The notes below the pieces were generated by a model that saw only the letters and a list, made by a program, of their open reading frames with translations, had not been told where the DNA came from and made no database searches. DNA of 61,683 bases from Desulfovibrio sp. X2 (lineage in GTDB: Bacteria > Desulfobacterota > Desulfovibrionia > Desulfovibrionales > Desulfovibrionaceae): the NCBI RefSeq assembly GCF_000422205.1, contig NZ_ATHV01000017.1, positions 1-61,683 of the forward strand. The letters run 5' to 3'. The position numbers and the translations under genes were made by a program. Below are positions 53,699 to 61,605 of the stretch, one piece after another; position 1 is the stretch's first letter, and each line of letters begins with the position of its first letter.

Positions 53699-56242
53699 AT
53701 GCAGCTTCCCCGCCTCTTCCGCTTCTGGGCCGAGCGCATCTTCGCCCCCGAGACGGCTCTCAAGCGCAAGTACGACGCCTTCCGAGCCCTGCTCTCCCAC
53801 GACAAGCGCGCCCTGGAGTGCATCACCGAGATCGAGGAGATCCTCTACGGCCAGATCCCGGCGGACTGGGCGCGCGCCAGCGCCCTCTTCCGCGCCCTCT
53901 CCTGGTCGCTCTCCCGCCTCGTGGACAGCCTGTGCGCCATGAACCCCGCGGACTACGGCGAGCTGCCCGGCCGCCTGGACGAGCTGCTGGCCGAGGTCGG
54001 CGCGGCCTTCGCGGAGCCCGCGCGGGAATCCGGCCCGCCCTACGTGCTCTCCCTGGCCGAGGCCGCCGCGCGGCCGGAGCTGTGCGGCGGCAAGGCCGCC
54101 GGGCTCGGCGCGGCCGCCGCGCTCGGACTGCCCGTGCCCGAGGGCTTCGCCCTGACGACGCACGCCTACGAGCTCTTCCTGTCCCGCGCCGGGCTCAGGG
54201 CCCGGCTCGACGAGACCCTCTCCCGCGTGCGCGTGGACGAGCCCGAGGACTTCGACGAGCTGTGCGCCATGATGCAGGAGGCCGTGGAGGACGCCGCGCT
54301 GCCCGTCGAGGTCGCGGAGGAGCTCGGCACGGCCGTGGCCGGGCTCGCGCAAAAGGGGGTCACGCTCTTCGCCGTGCGCTCCTCGGCCGTGGGCGAGGAC
54401 GGCCGCCTGTCCTACGCCGGGCTCTACGACTCCCGCCTCTTCGTGCCCGCCTCCGAGGTCCCGGCCGCGGTGCGCGACGTCTACCTCTCCAAGTACTCCC
54501 CGCGCGCCGTGGCCTACCGCGTGCGCTACGGCATCCCGGACGACGAGGCGCCCATGGCCGTGGCCGTGGTGCGCATGCTCGACCCCGCGGCCTCGGGCGT
54601 CATCTACACCGACGACGCGCCGCCCGCGCAGAACAACAAAGCGGCCCCCGACGGCGACGAGCCCTGCCCGGAGCACCACATGGCGGTCTACGCCGTGTCC
54701 GGCGCGGGCGAGAAGCTGGTGGACGGCTCCGTGGTGCCGCTCACCTGGCGCCTCGCGCGCGAGGACGGCCGCGTCGTCGAGGGGCCCGCGCCCGATGCGC
54801 AGAGGGCCGCGCCCGCCCCCCTGGCCGCGCACCTCACCCCTGGGCGGCTGCACGAGCTGTGGCGCCACGGCATGGCCCTGGAGCGGGGCCTCGGCGGGCC
54901 GCAGGACGTGGAGTGGTGCCTGGACGCCTCGGACGGCCTCTACGTGGTGCAGTCGCGCCCCTTCCAGCACGAGGAGCCCGCGACCTGCGACCCTGCGGCC
55001 GAGGTCTGCGAGGACATCGCCAACCCGCGCCTCATCGACGGCGCGGCCTCGGCCTCGGGCGGCGTGGCCGTGGGCCGGGTCTTCTTCCCCGGCCGCATCA
55101 CGGACGGCCGCGACATCCCGTCCGGCTCCGTGGTCATCTGCCGCACCCTCTCGCCCAAGCTGGCCTCGGCGCTCGGCCGCCTCACGGCGGTCATCTCCCC
55201 GGCGGGCAGCCGCGCCGGGCACTTCGCCTCCGTGGCCCGCGAGTTCGGGGTGCCCGTGCTCGTGGGCGCGCCCTCGGCCATGCAGGTGCTGCGCCCGGGA
55301 CAGGTGGTCACCGTGGACGCGGACTCGGGCGTGGTCTACGACGGCGTGGCCGAGCCCCTGCGCCGCCTGGCCGGGCGCGAGCGCAAGCGTCCGCCCTCCC
55401 GCCTGCGCGAGCGGCTCTCCCCGGTCCTGCACGCGCTCTCGCGCCTGACCCTGACCGATCCGGGGAGCCCGGACTTCACCCCGCGCGGCTGCGCGAGCCT
55501 GCACGACGTGGTCCGCTTCTGCCACGAGAAGGGCGTGGCCGAGATGTTCTCGCTGGGCGGCAAGGGCCGCGGCCTGGGCCAGGCGCGGCCGCTCGAGACC
55601 GACCTGCCGCTCTCCTTCTACGTCCTGGACCTCGACGGCGGCGTGGACCCCGAGCTGGCGGGCGAGAGCGTGCCGCCGGGGGCGCTGCGCTCCGCGCCCA
55701 TGCGCGCCCTGTGGGACGGGCTGACCGCGCCGGAGATCTCCTGGCACGAGGGGCTCAGGCACCTGGACTGGGAGCGTTTCGACCGCATCTCCGGCGGCAT
55801 CCTGAGCCTCGCGGACAAGAGCCTCTCGAGCTACGCCCTGCTCTCCGCGGACTACTGCCACGCCATGATCCGCTTCGGCTACCACTTCGCCACCGTGGAC
55901 GCCCTGTGCGGGCCGCATCCCGAGGCCAACTACGCCTCCCTGCGCTTCAAGGGCGGCGGCGCGGACTTCGACCGCCGCCTGCTGCGCCTGGAATACCTGC
56001 GCGAGGTCCTGACCCGCGTGGGCTTCGAGGCCCGCACCAAGGGCGACATGATCGACGCCCGCCTGAGCAGGCGGCCCGAGGCCGAGACCCGCGAGGCGCT
56101 CCGGCTCCTCGGCCTGCTCCTCGGCCAGACCCGGCTCATGGACATGGCCCTGTCCGACTCGGCCCAGGCACTGCACATGGCCGAGGATTTTCTGGCGCGC
56201 CATGCCCCGTCCCTCTCGCTTTCGCGGGGCGATGTGCTATGA
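53699..56242 (+). CDS. PEP-synthase-like phosphotransferase without the C-terminal barrel
   Basis: An 847-residue protein. The N-terminal 110 residues are helical and unassigned. An ATP-grasp (PPDK_N) domain runs from about 114 to 440, with LCGGKAAGLG, FAVRSSAVGEDGRLSYAG and GGPQDVEWCLDASDGLYVVQ, all as in PEP synthase. A swivelling phosphohistidine domain follows (about 450-560, AGSRAGHFASVAREFGVPVL, His near 507). After residue 580 the expected pyruvate-binding TIM barrel is absent; instead comes about 265 residues of unknown type with HDVVRFCHEKGVAEMFSLGG and a region dense in His/Tyr/Phe. It should autophosphorylate from ATP and pass phosphate to an unknown acceptor. The receiver gene upstream hints at control by phosphorelay. 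The ATG at 53699 follows GAGGAA; an earlier one at 53663 lacks a site. Confidence 0.75.
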   Translation: MQLPRLFRFWAERIFAPETALKRKYDAFRALLSHDKRALECITEIEEILYGQIPADWARASALFRALSWSLSRLVDSLCAMNPADYGELPGRLDELLAEVGAAFAEPARESGPPYVLSLAEAAARPELCGGKAAGLGAAAALGLPVPEGFALTTHAYELFLSRAGLRARLDETLSRVRVDEPEDFDELCAMMQEAVEDAALPVEVAEELGTAVAGLAQKGVTLFAVRSSAVGEDGRLSYAGLYDSRLFVPASEVPAAVRDVYLSKYSPRAVAYRVRYGIPDDEAPMAVAVVRMLDPAASGVIYTDDAPPAQNNKAAPDGDEPCPEHHMAVYAVSGAGEKLVDGSVVPLTWRLAREDGRVVEGPAPDAQRAAPAPLAAHLTPGRLHELWRHGMALERGLGGPQDVEWCLDASDGLYVVQSRPFQHEEPATCDPAAEVCEDIANPRLIDGAASASGGVAVGRVFFPGRITDGRDIPSGSVVICRTLSPKLASALGRLTAVISPAGSRAGHFASVAREFGVPVLVGAPSAMQVLRPGQVVTVDADSGVVYDGVAEPLRRLAGRERKRPPSRLRERLSPVLHALSRLTLTDPGSPDFTPRGCASLHDVVRFCHEKGVAEMFSLGGKGRGLGQARPLETDLPLSFYVLDLDGGVDPELAGESVPPGALRSAPMRALWDGLTAPEISWHEGLRHLDWERFDRISGGILSLADKSLSSYALLSADYCHAMIRFGYHFATVDALCGPHPEANYASLRFKGGGADFDRRLLRLEYLREVLTRVGFEARTKGDMIDARLSRRPEAETREALRLLGLLLGQTRLMDMALSDSAQALHMAEDFLARHAPSLSLSRGDVL

Positions 56243-56267
56243 TGGCCGCCATACAAGGAGCTCCGTC

Positions 56268-56669
56268 ATGAAGAAGACCACCATGGCCCTCGTCGTCGTG
56301 TGCGCCCTCGCCGCCCTGGCCCTGAGCGTGTCCGCGGGATGCGGGCTGAAGCCGGCGCCGATGGACATCTCGGACTTCCGCTTCCAGTGCCGCTTCGCCT
56401 CCTCGCCCGGCACCTCCGGCCGCGGCGACAACAACGACGGAGGCGGAGGCGTCATGGGCTGCGACCCCTTCGTGCAGGAACAGATCTGCAACGACTACTC
56501 GAGCAGGCTCGAGGCCTTCAACGGCGACCTGCAGCAGTGCCTGAACCTGTGCGCCCAGATGCGCAACGAGGTCGCCTCCAACCGCGTCTACAACCCCACC
56601 TGCGGCTCGGTCACCGCCCAGGTCGACACCATCTGCTCGCTCTACTGCCGCCGCAACTACGAACAATAA
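56268..56669 (+). CDS. small cysteine-rich exported protein
   Basis: A 133-residue protein of unknown function. The signal peptide (MKKTTMALVVVCALAALALS) is followed by SAGC, which could serve as a lipobox, although Ser at -3 is unusual. The mature part has six further cysteines (for example CRFASS, MGCDP, ICNDY, CLNLCAQ, TCGS, CSLYC), probably in disulfides, and a Gly/Asn/Asp-rich stretch (GRGDNNDGGGG). AAGGAG precedes the ATG. The stop codon overlaps the ATG of a tiny reading frame that leads into the DAHP synthase gene. Confidence 0.8.
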   Translation: MKKTTMALVVVCALAALALSVSAGCGLKPAPMDISDFRFQCRFASSPGTSGRGDNNDGGGGVMGCDPFVQEQICNDYSSRLEAFNGDLQQCLNLCAQMRNEVASNRVYNPTCGSVTAQVDTICSLYCRRNYEQ

Positions 56670-56692
56670 TGTCCGGTTGCGCATGGGGCTGA
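56669..56692 (+). CDS. possible 7-residue leader peptide MSGCAWG
   Basis: ATG overlaps the stop of the upstream gene as TAATG, and a 7-codon frame with one Trp codon (TGG, 56684-56686) follows and ends in TGA. There is no Shine-Dalgarno, so translation would rely on coupling. The Trp codon lies inside an RNA segment that can pair with the region just before the DAHP synthase ribosome site. A single Trp codon is weak evidence for attenuation. Confidence 0.3.
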   Translation: MSGCAWG

Positions 56693-56768
56693 AAAAACAT
56701 AGCATGCGCCAGCCGTCGCGCCCCCGCCGCACGCGGGGCGCGTCGGCGGCACACCACCCCATGCGAGG
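56679..56768 (+). promoter_or_regulatory. alternative RNA pairings upstream of DAHP synthase
   Basis: CGCATGGGG (56680-56688) is fully complementary to CCCCATGCG (56757-56765), which runs into the first base of the GAGG ribosome site (56765-56768). The same 5' segment can pair instead with CATGCGC (56703-56709). A GC hairpin (about 56717-56745) lies between. The two pairings exclude each other, as in attenuators. This is an observation on sequence; the regulation is inferred. Confidence 0.4.
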
Positions 56769-56774
56769 ATGCCC

Positions 56775-57857
56775 ATGACCGTCAAGATCAAGGCCGAGCA
56801 ACTGAGGGACTGGGGCATCGCGTACGGCGACTATCTCGTCATCGCGGGCCCCTGCAGCGCCGAATCCGAAGAGCAGGTCCACGCCACCGTGGCCGGACTC
56901 GCCAAGCTCCCCGTGAATGTCGTGCGCGCGGGCCTATGGAAGCCCCGCACCCGCCCCGGCTGCTTCGAAGGCGTGGGCGAGCCGGGCCTGCGCTGGCTCA
57001 AGGAGGCGGGAGCCGCCCACGGCCTGCCCGTGACCACCGAGGTGGCCACCCCCGAGCACGTGGAGGCCGCGCTCAAGGCCGGCATCGACGTCCTCTGGAT
57101 CGGCGCGCGCACCACCGTCAACCCCTTCTCCGTGCAGCCCATCGCCGACGCGCTGAAAGGCGTCGACGTGCCCGTGATGGTCAAGAACCCCATCAACCCG
57201 GACCTCGAGCTCTGGCTCGGCGCCCTGGAACGGCTGAACAACTCCGGCGTGACCAAGCTCGCGGCCATCCACCGCGGCTTCACCGCCTACAAGAAGTCCA
57301 GGTTCCGCAACAAGCCCAACTGGAAGATTCCCATCGAGCTGCGCCACCGCGTGCCCAACCTGCCCATCATCTGCGACCCCTCGCACATCTCGGGCAACAG
57401 GAAGCTCATCGCGGAAGTCGCCCAGACCGCCCTGGACCTGACCTTCGACGGGCTCATGATCGAGTCGCACATCGACCCGGACGTGGCCCTGTCCGACGCC
57501 AAGCAGCAGCTGAAGCCCGCGGACCTCGGCAAGCTCCTGGCGAGCCTCAACCCCATGCGCGCCACCCCCTCGGACGACGAGCTCGCCTACATCCAGGGGC
57601 TGCGCCGCATCATCGACCAGCTCGACGGCACGCTCATCTCGCTGCTCAAGCAGCGCATGGACATCGCCAGCGAGATCGGCCGCTTCAAGAAGAAGACCCG
57701 CCTCACCGTCTTCCAGCCCAAGCGCTGGAAGGAGACCCTGCAGACCCGCATCCGCCACGGCCGCGAGCTGGGGCTGGACGAGAACTTCCTCACGCGCATC
57801 TACGAGTACATCCACGAGGAATCCATCCGCCACCAGGAGGAAGGTCCCAAGGACTAG
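56775..57857 (+). CDS. bifunctional DAHP synthase / chorismate mutase
   Basis: A 360-residue fusion. Residues about 1-260 are a type I-beta (KDO8P-synthase-like) DAHP synthase with the PEP/metal motifs IAGPCSAES, LWKPRTRPGCFEG, KNP and CDPSHISG. Residues about 275-355 are an AroQ-type chorismate mutase (LRRIIDQLDGTLISLLKQRM). It joins PEP and erythrose 4-phosphate at the head of the shikimate pathway, and the C-terminal domain makes prephenate or acts as the feedback site. Of two close ATGs (56769, 56775) the second has GAGG at 6 bases spacing. It is followed after 27 bases by aroB, the next pathway step. Confidence 0.93.
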   Translation: MTVKIKAEQLRDWGIAYGDYLVIAGPCSAESEEQVHATVAGLAKLPVNVVRAGLWKPRTRPGCFEGVGEPGLRWLKEAGAAHGLPVTTEVATPEHVEAALKAGIDVLWIGARTTVNPFSVQPIADALKGVDVPVMVKNPINPDLELWLGALERLNNSGVTKLAAIHRGFTAYKKSRFRNKPNWKIPIELRHRVPNLPIICDPSHISGNRKLIAEVAQTALDLTFDGLMIESHIDPDVALSDAKQQLKPADLGKLLASLNPMRATPSDDELAYIQGLRRIIDQLDGTLISLLKQRMDIASEIGRFKKKTRLTVFQPKRWKETLQTRIRHGRELGLDENFLTRIYEYIHEESIRHQEEGPKD

Positions 57858-57884
57858 CCCCGGCAGTCCGAGGACCGACATCCC

Positions 57885-58982
57885 ATGCAGAGCCTGCGCG
57901 TCTCCCTGCGCAAGGAGGTGGACGCCTCCTACGACATCGTCGTGGACTCCGGGCTCCTCGGCCGCACGGCCGGGGAGCTCGCCCGGGGCCGCTTCGGCAA
58001 GCGCCTCGTCCTCGTCTGCGACGAGACCACCCGCGCCCTGTTCGGCGAGACCCTGCTCGCCGACCTCCGCGCCGCCGACGTCCAGGCCGACCTGCTCTCG
58101 GTGCCCGCGGGCGAGCAGAGCAAGTGCCTGGCCGTGTTCGAGCGCCTCTGCGGCGACCTGCGCGACCTGCGCATCTCCCGCAAGGACTGCCTCGTGGCCG
58201 TGGGCGGCGGCATGGTCGGCGACCTGACCGGCTTCGTGGCGGGCTGCTACATGCGCGGCCTGCCCTTCGTCCAGGTGCCCACCACCCTCCTCTCCCAGGT
58301 CGACTCCAGCGTGGGCGGCAAGGTCGCCGTCAACCTGCCCGGGGCCAAGAACTACATCGGCCTCTTCCACCAGCCCAAAAAGGTCCTCGTCGATGTCGAC
58401 ACCCTGGCCTCCCTGCCGCCGCGCGAGCTGGACAGCGGCCTGGCCGAGGTCCTGAAGTACGCCGTCATCGCGGACGCCGAATTCTTCTCCTACCTCGAGG
58501 ATAAGCGCGACGCCCTCCGCTCCCTGGAGCGCGAGGCCGTCATCCGCACCGTGGCCACCTGCTGCGCCATCAAGGCCTCCATCGTCGAGCGCGACGAGCG
58601 CGAGGCCGGGCCCCGCATGGTCCTCAACTACGGCCATACCCTGGGCCACGCCGTGGAGGACGCCATGCACTACGCCCTCACCCACGGCGAATGCGTGGCC
58701 TACGGCATGCGCGCCGCGGCCCGGCTGGCCAACGCCATGAACCTCTTCCCGGCCGCGGACTACCACCGCCACGAGCAGCTCCTCGACCGCTACGGCCTGG
58801 CCGTGGCGCCGCTCGACCTCGACCCCGACGAGCTTTTGCGCATCGCCTCCGGCGACAAGAAGAACTCCGGCGGCCGCATCACCTTCATCCTGCCCACCTC
58901 CCTCGGCCAGACCACCCGCCGCGACGACGTGCCCCAAGACCTCGTGCGCTCCGTGCTGGCCGACACCCTGCGCCGCGCGTAA
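57885..58982 (+). CDS. aroB: 3-dehydroquinate synthase
   Basis: A 365-residue NAD-dependent, metal-dependent enzyme making 3-dehydroquinate from DAHP. GGGMVGDLTGFVAG is the NAD/glycine-rich motif. PTTLLSQVDSSVGGKVAVN, GLAEVLKYAVI, NYGHTLGHA (metal His) and HGECVAYGM complete the standard set. Length is normal. It follows the DAHP synthase gene in the same operon. This is the canonical AroB, not the archaeal-type AroB'. Confidence 0.97.
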   Translation: MQSLRVSLRKEVDASYDIVVDSGLLGRTAGELARGRFGKRLVLVCDETTRALFGETLLADLRAADVQADLLSVPAGEQSKCLAVFERLCGDLRDLRISRKDCLVAVGGGMVGDLTGFVAGCYMRGLPFVQVPTTLLSQVDSSVGGKVAVNLPGAKNYIGLFHQPKKVLVDVDTLASLPPRELDSGLAEVLKYAVIADAEFFSYLEDKRDALRSLEREAVIRTVATCCAIKASIVERDEREAGPRMVLNYGHTLGHAVEDAMHYALTHGECVAYGMRAAARLANAMNLFPAADYHRHEQLLDRYGLAVAPLDLDPDELLRIASGDKKNSGGRITFILPTSLGQTTRRDDVPQDLVRSVLADTLRRA

Positions 58983-59009
58983 GGCGCGACGGAAAAAACG
59001 AAGAGAAGA

Positions 59010-59062
59010 TGCCTCCGGCGGCCAGAGGGGATTATCCCCACAGGGGCTGCGCGCCCCCTTCC
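59010..59062. repeat. 53-bp intergenic repeat, copy A
   Basis: This GCCTCCGGC-led block, with a GGGGATTATCCCC palindrome and GGGGCTGCGCGCCCC hairpin, recurs with few changes at 60984-61035. The two copies are in the same orientation and flank the TPP-enzyme gene. Confidence 0.8.
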
Positions 59063-59160
59063 TGGACCATCCCCGCGCAAGGGGTGACCCCTTGACCCGC
59101 TTCGCGCGCGAGACGCCCGGCGACAGGGCGAAGGGAAGCCTGGGCGTGGGGGGACGGCGA

Positions 59161-59208
59161 AAACGAACGAGGCCGGTATTCCGTAAAGAATACCGGCCTC
59201 GTTCGTTT
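59161..59208. terminator. 21-bp perfect stem terminator between aroB and the TPP enzyme gene
   Basis: The arms at 59161-59181 and 59188-59208 (starting AAACGAACGAGG, ending CCTCGTTCGTTT) are perfectly complementary with a 6-base loop. A- and T-ends suit both strands. It lies between convergent stops at 58982 and 59223. Confidence 0.9.
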
Positions 59209-59222
59209 GCAACGGCAGGGGT

Positions 59223-60851
59223 TCAGATCACGGCCTCGATGAGCCGGGGGCCGGACTCGCCCAGGGCCGCGGCAAAGGCTGCGGCGAAGGCCTGCGTGGT
59301 CTCGGCGCGCACGGCCTGCACGCCCATGCCCGCGGCCAGGGAGACCCAGTCGAGGGAGGGATCGTGCAGATCGAGCAACGATTTGGCCCGCTCGCCCTGC
59401 GATGCCGCCTGCACCAGGCGCAGCTCCTGGTTGAGCACGGCGTACGACCTGTTGGCGTAGATCACCGTGACCACGTCGAGCTTCTCCCGGGCCTGCGTCC
59501 ACAGGGCCTGCAGGGTGTACATGGCGCTGCCGTCGCCCTCCAGGGCGATGACCTTGCGGCCCGGCGCGGCCACGGCCGCGCCCGTGCCGAGCGGCAGGAT
59601 GCCGCCGATGGCCCCGCCGGTGAGCGAAAGGTAGTCGTGCGCCGCGGCGTTGGCGAGCAGCGAGGTGTAGGGCAGGGTCGAGGTGATGCCCTCGTCGGCC
59701 ACGATGGCGTCCTGCGGCAGGAGGGCGGCCACGGTGCGCATGACGGCCTCCGCGGTGAGCGGCCCCTCGGGCGGCAGGGCGGGCGGGGCGAAGGGCGCCC
59801 CGCACCCCTGGACCGAGGCGTCCAGGGCCTCGGCCAGGGCGGCCAGGGCCGCGTCGCCGTCCTCGTGGGCGTGGGACAGCGTGAGGATCCTGCAGTCGGG
59901 CCGCGTCAGCCAGCTCTCCTGCTCCGGGTAGGCGAAGAAGGAGACCGGGGGCTCGGCCCCGACCAGCAGCAGCTGCTCGTACTTTCCGAGGAGGCGCAGG
60001 ATGTCCGCGCCGCGGTAGGGAAGCTTCTCCACCACCGGCAGCCCCGCCCCGGCGCGCATGCGGGGGGTGAAGGTGTCGCACAGGAGCGTGCAGCCCGTCT
60101 TGGCGGCGATGCACCCGGCGGCGGAAAGCCCGGGGCCGTGCAGCACCGCGCCGCGCATGAGGACCGCCGTCTTCCTGCCGCTGCGCAGGGCCCTGGCCGC
60201 CGCCTCCACGGCCCCGTCCGCCACCCTGGACGGCGGGCAGACCTCGAGCGGGGGCGCGGGCCGCTCCGCGGGCGTCCAGGCCGTGTCCGCGGGAAGGATC
60301 AGGGTGGCCACCCGCCCCGGCGCCTGCCGGGCGGCCTGGACCGCGCGCGCGGCGTCCGCGGCCACGGTGCGGGCGCTGCGCGAGCGGTGCGTCCAGTGGG
60401 AGATGGCCTCGGCAAAGCCCACGACGTTGGAGGTGAGCGGCGCATTGAAGCGCTCGTGGTACGTGGCGTGGTCGCCCACGATGTTCACCACGGGCGACTG
60501 GGCGCGCCGGGCGTTGTGGGTGTTGGCCATGCCGTTGGCGAATCCCGGGCCGAGATGGAGCAGCGTGCAGGCGGGCTTTCCCGCCATGCGGGCATAGCCG
60601 TCCGCCGCGCCCGTGGCCACGCCCTCGAACAGGCAGAGCACCGGGCGCATGCCCTCGATGGTGTCCAGCGCGCTGACGAAGTGCATCTCCGACGTGCCGG
60701 GGTTGGCGAAGCAGACCTCCACCCCGCTCCCGACCAGGGTGGCGACGAGCGTCTGCGCGCCGTTCTGCGTCTCGGAGGGTGTCTGGGGGGATGTATGGGG
60801 GGATGTATGGGGGGATGCCTCGCCGGATGTCTTCTCGCTTTCTCGGGCCAC
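59223..60851 (-). CDS. TPP-dependent acetolactate synthase-like enzyme
   Basis: A 542-residue thiamine-diphosphate enzyme of the acetolactate synthase/benzoylformate decarboxylase group. The catalytic Glu lies in LCLFEGVATGAADGYARM, and the TPP-binding GDGSAMYTLQALWTQ to ANRSY stretch is intact. LHLGPGFANGMANTHNARR resembles decarboxylases more than true AHAS. The N-terminus has a SPHTSPHTSPQTP repeat coded by a 12-bp minisatellite. The GTG at 60851 with AAGGAG at 7 bases is preferred; a TTG at 60872 is possible. The substrate is unknown. It is not clustered with ilvN (48 kb away), so it should not be assumed to be IlvB. Confidence 0.82.
   Translation of the reverse strand: MARESEKTSGEASPHTSPHTSPQTPSETQNGAQTLVATLVGSGVEVCFANPGTSEMHFVSALDTIEGMRPVLCLFEGVATGAADGYARMAGKPACTLLHLGPGFANGMANTHNARRAQSPVVNIVGDHATYHERFNAPLTSNVVGFAEAISHWTHRSRSARTVAADAARAVQAARQAPGRVATLILPADTAWTPAERPAPPLEVCPPSRVADGAVEAAARALRSGRKTAVLMRGAVLHGPGLSAAGCIAAKTGCTLLCDTFTPRMRAGAGLPVVEKLPYRGADILRLLGKYEQLLLVGAEPPVSFFAYPEQESWLTRPDCRILTLSHAHEDGDAALAALAEALDASVQGCGAPFAPPALPPEGPLTAEAVMRTVAALLPQDAIVADEGITSTLPYTSLLANAAAHDYLSLTGGAIGGILPLGTGAAVAAPGRKVIALEGDGSAMYTLQALWTQAREKLDVVTVIYANRSYAVLNQELRLVQAASQGERAKSLLDLHDPSLDWVSLAAGMGVQAVRAETTQAFAAAFAAALGESGPRLIEAVI
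60785..60820. repeat. 12-bp in-frame minisatellite in the TPP-enzyme gene
   Basis: Three tandem units of GGGGGGATGTAT (the last GGGGGGATGCCT) encode the repeated SPHT near the N-terminus. Confidence 0.9.
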
Positions 60852-60983
60852 TGCCTGACTCCTTGTCTCCAATGCGTGCGTTCATGCCCGTGCCTGAGGC
60901 GCAAGGCCTTGTTTCCATGCGGCGGGGACGCTCCCGACCACAGCCGCGAACGCCCATCGTAGCCCAAGTCGAGGCGGACGGGA

Positions 60984-61035
60984 ATGCCTCCGGCAGCCAG
61001 GGGGATCATCCCCACGGGGCTGCGCGCCCCTCTCC
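60984..61035. repeat. 52-bp intergenic repeat, copy B
   Basis: It matches copy A at 59010-59062 almost base for base (GGCAGCC for GGCGGCC, GGATCATCC for GGATTATCC), including the GGGGCTGCGCGCCCC hairpin, and has the same orientation. Confidence 0.8.
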
Positions 61036-61194
61036 GGACTCTTCTGCCCTGAGTTCTGCCTCGCCCCCTTTCGCGCGCTGAACTCCGGAAAAATCGGACG
61101 CTGGGCGTGAGAAGCCGCAGCTCCAGGCATGATGACCGAGAGGAGGCAGGGAAATACATACTTTCCCTACTTATCCTTTGCGCCGCGCAGCCTC

Positions 61195-61200
61195 TATAGA
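61195..61200 (+). promoter_or_regulatory. possible -10 box of the lipoprotein gene
   Basis: TATAGA lies 21 bases before the chosen ATG in an AT-rich patch; a -35-like TTATCC is 18 bp upstream. Weak but the best candidate here. Confidence 0.35.
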
Positions 61201-61221
61201 CTCTAAAAAATGGAAGGGAAC

Positions 61222-61605
61222 ATGATGAGATATTTAACGATTCTTGCGCTCCTCCTGGTCTTGCTCAACGGCTGCGCCACCAAGGAGAAGTACGCGGAAA
61301 CGCTCAACACCTTCGTCGGCTCGGACGAGGCGAAGCTGGTCGGCGCGTGGGGCGCCCCCGACTCCACCTATGAGACCGGCACGCAGAAATTCCTGACGTA
61401 TCAACGGCACAGGGTCGTGACCGACCCCGGCACCCCTCCGACCACCAGGACCACGTCCATAGGCGGTGTTCCCTACACCTCCACGACCCCGGGCAGGACG
61501 GGATACACGCTGAACTTCGACTGCAAGACGACCTTCGTGGTCGACAGGGCCTCGGGAACCATAGAGAAGTGGAGCTTCCAGGGAAACGACTGCGTGGCGC
61601 GCTGA
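61222..61605 (+). CDS. small outer-surface lipoprotein
   Basis: A 127-residue lipoprotein of unknown function. The signal peptide (MMRYLTILALLLVLLNGC) ends in LNGC, a good lipobox, so the mature protein starts at that Cys. The remainder has a helical start (TKEKYAETLNTFVGSDEAKL) and a WGAPDSTYETG segment resembling SmpA/OmlA-like small domains. A Thr/Pro-rich middle and two cysteines near the end (FDCKTTFVV, GNDCVAR) that could pair complete it. GAAGGGAA lies just before two adjacent ATGs (61222, 61225); either could be used, as could a weaker ATG at 61210. Confidence 0.82.
   Translation: MMRYLTILALLLVLLNGCATKEKYAETLNTFVGSDEAKLVGAWGAPDSTYETGTQKFLTYQRHRVVTDPGTPPTTRTTSIGGVPYTSTTPGRTGYTLNFDCKTTFVVDRASGTIEKWSFQGNDCVAR

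Larger units (their letters stand above)
60852..61221. other. intergenic region with repeat copy B
   Basis: About 370 bases without a supported gene. It contains the second copy of the GCCTCCGGC block and, at its right end, an AT-rich patch with the likely promoter of the lipoprotein gene. Confidence 0.5.

Noticed and set aside
59223-60851. TPP enzyme considered as the missing IlvB partner of IlvN at 11140
   Set aside because: The genes are 48 kb apart on opposite strands, and the active-site neighbourhood (GPGFANGMANTHNARR) looks more like decarboxylase-type relatives than AHAS large subunit.
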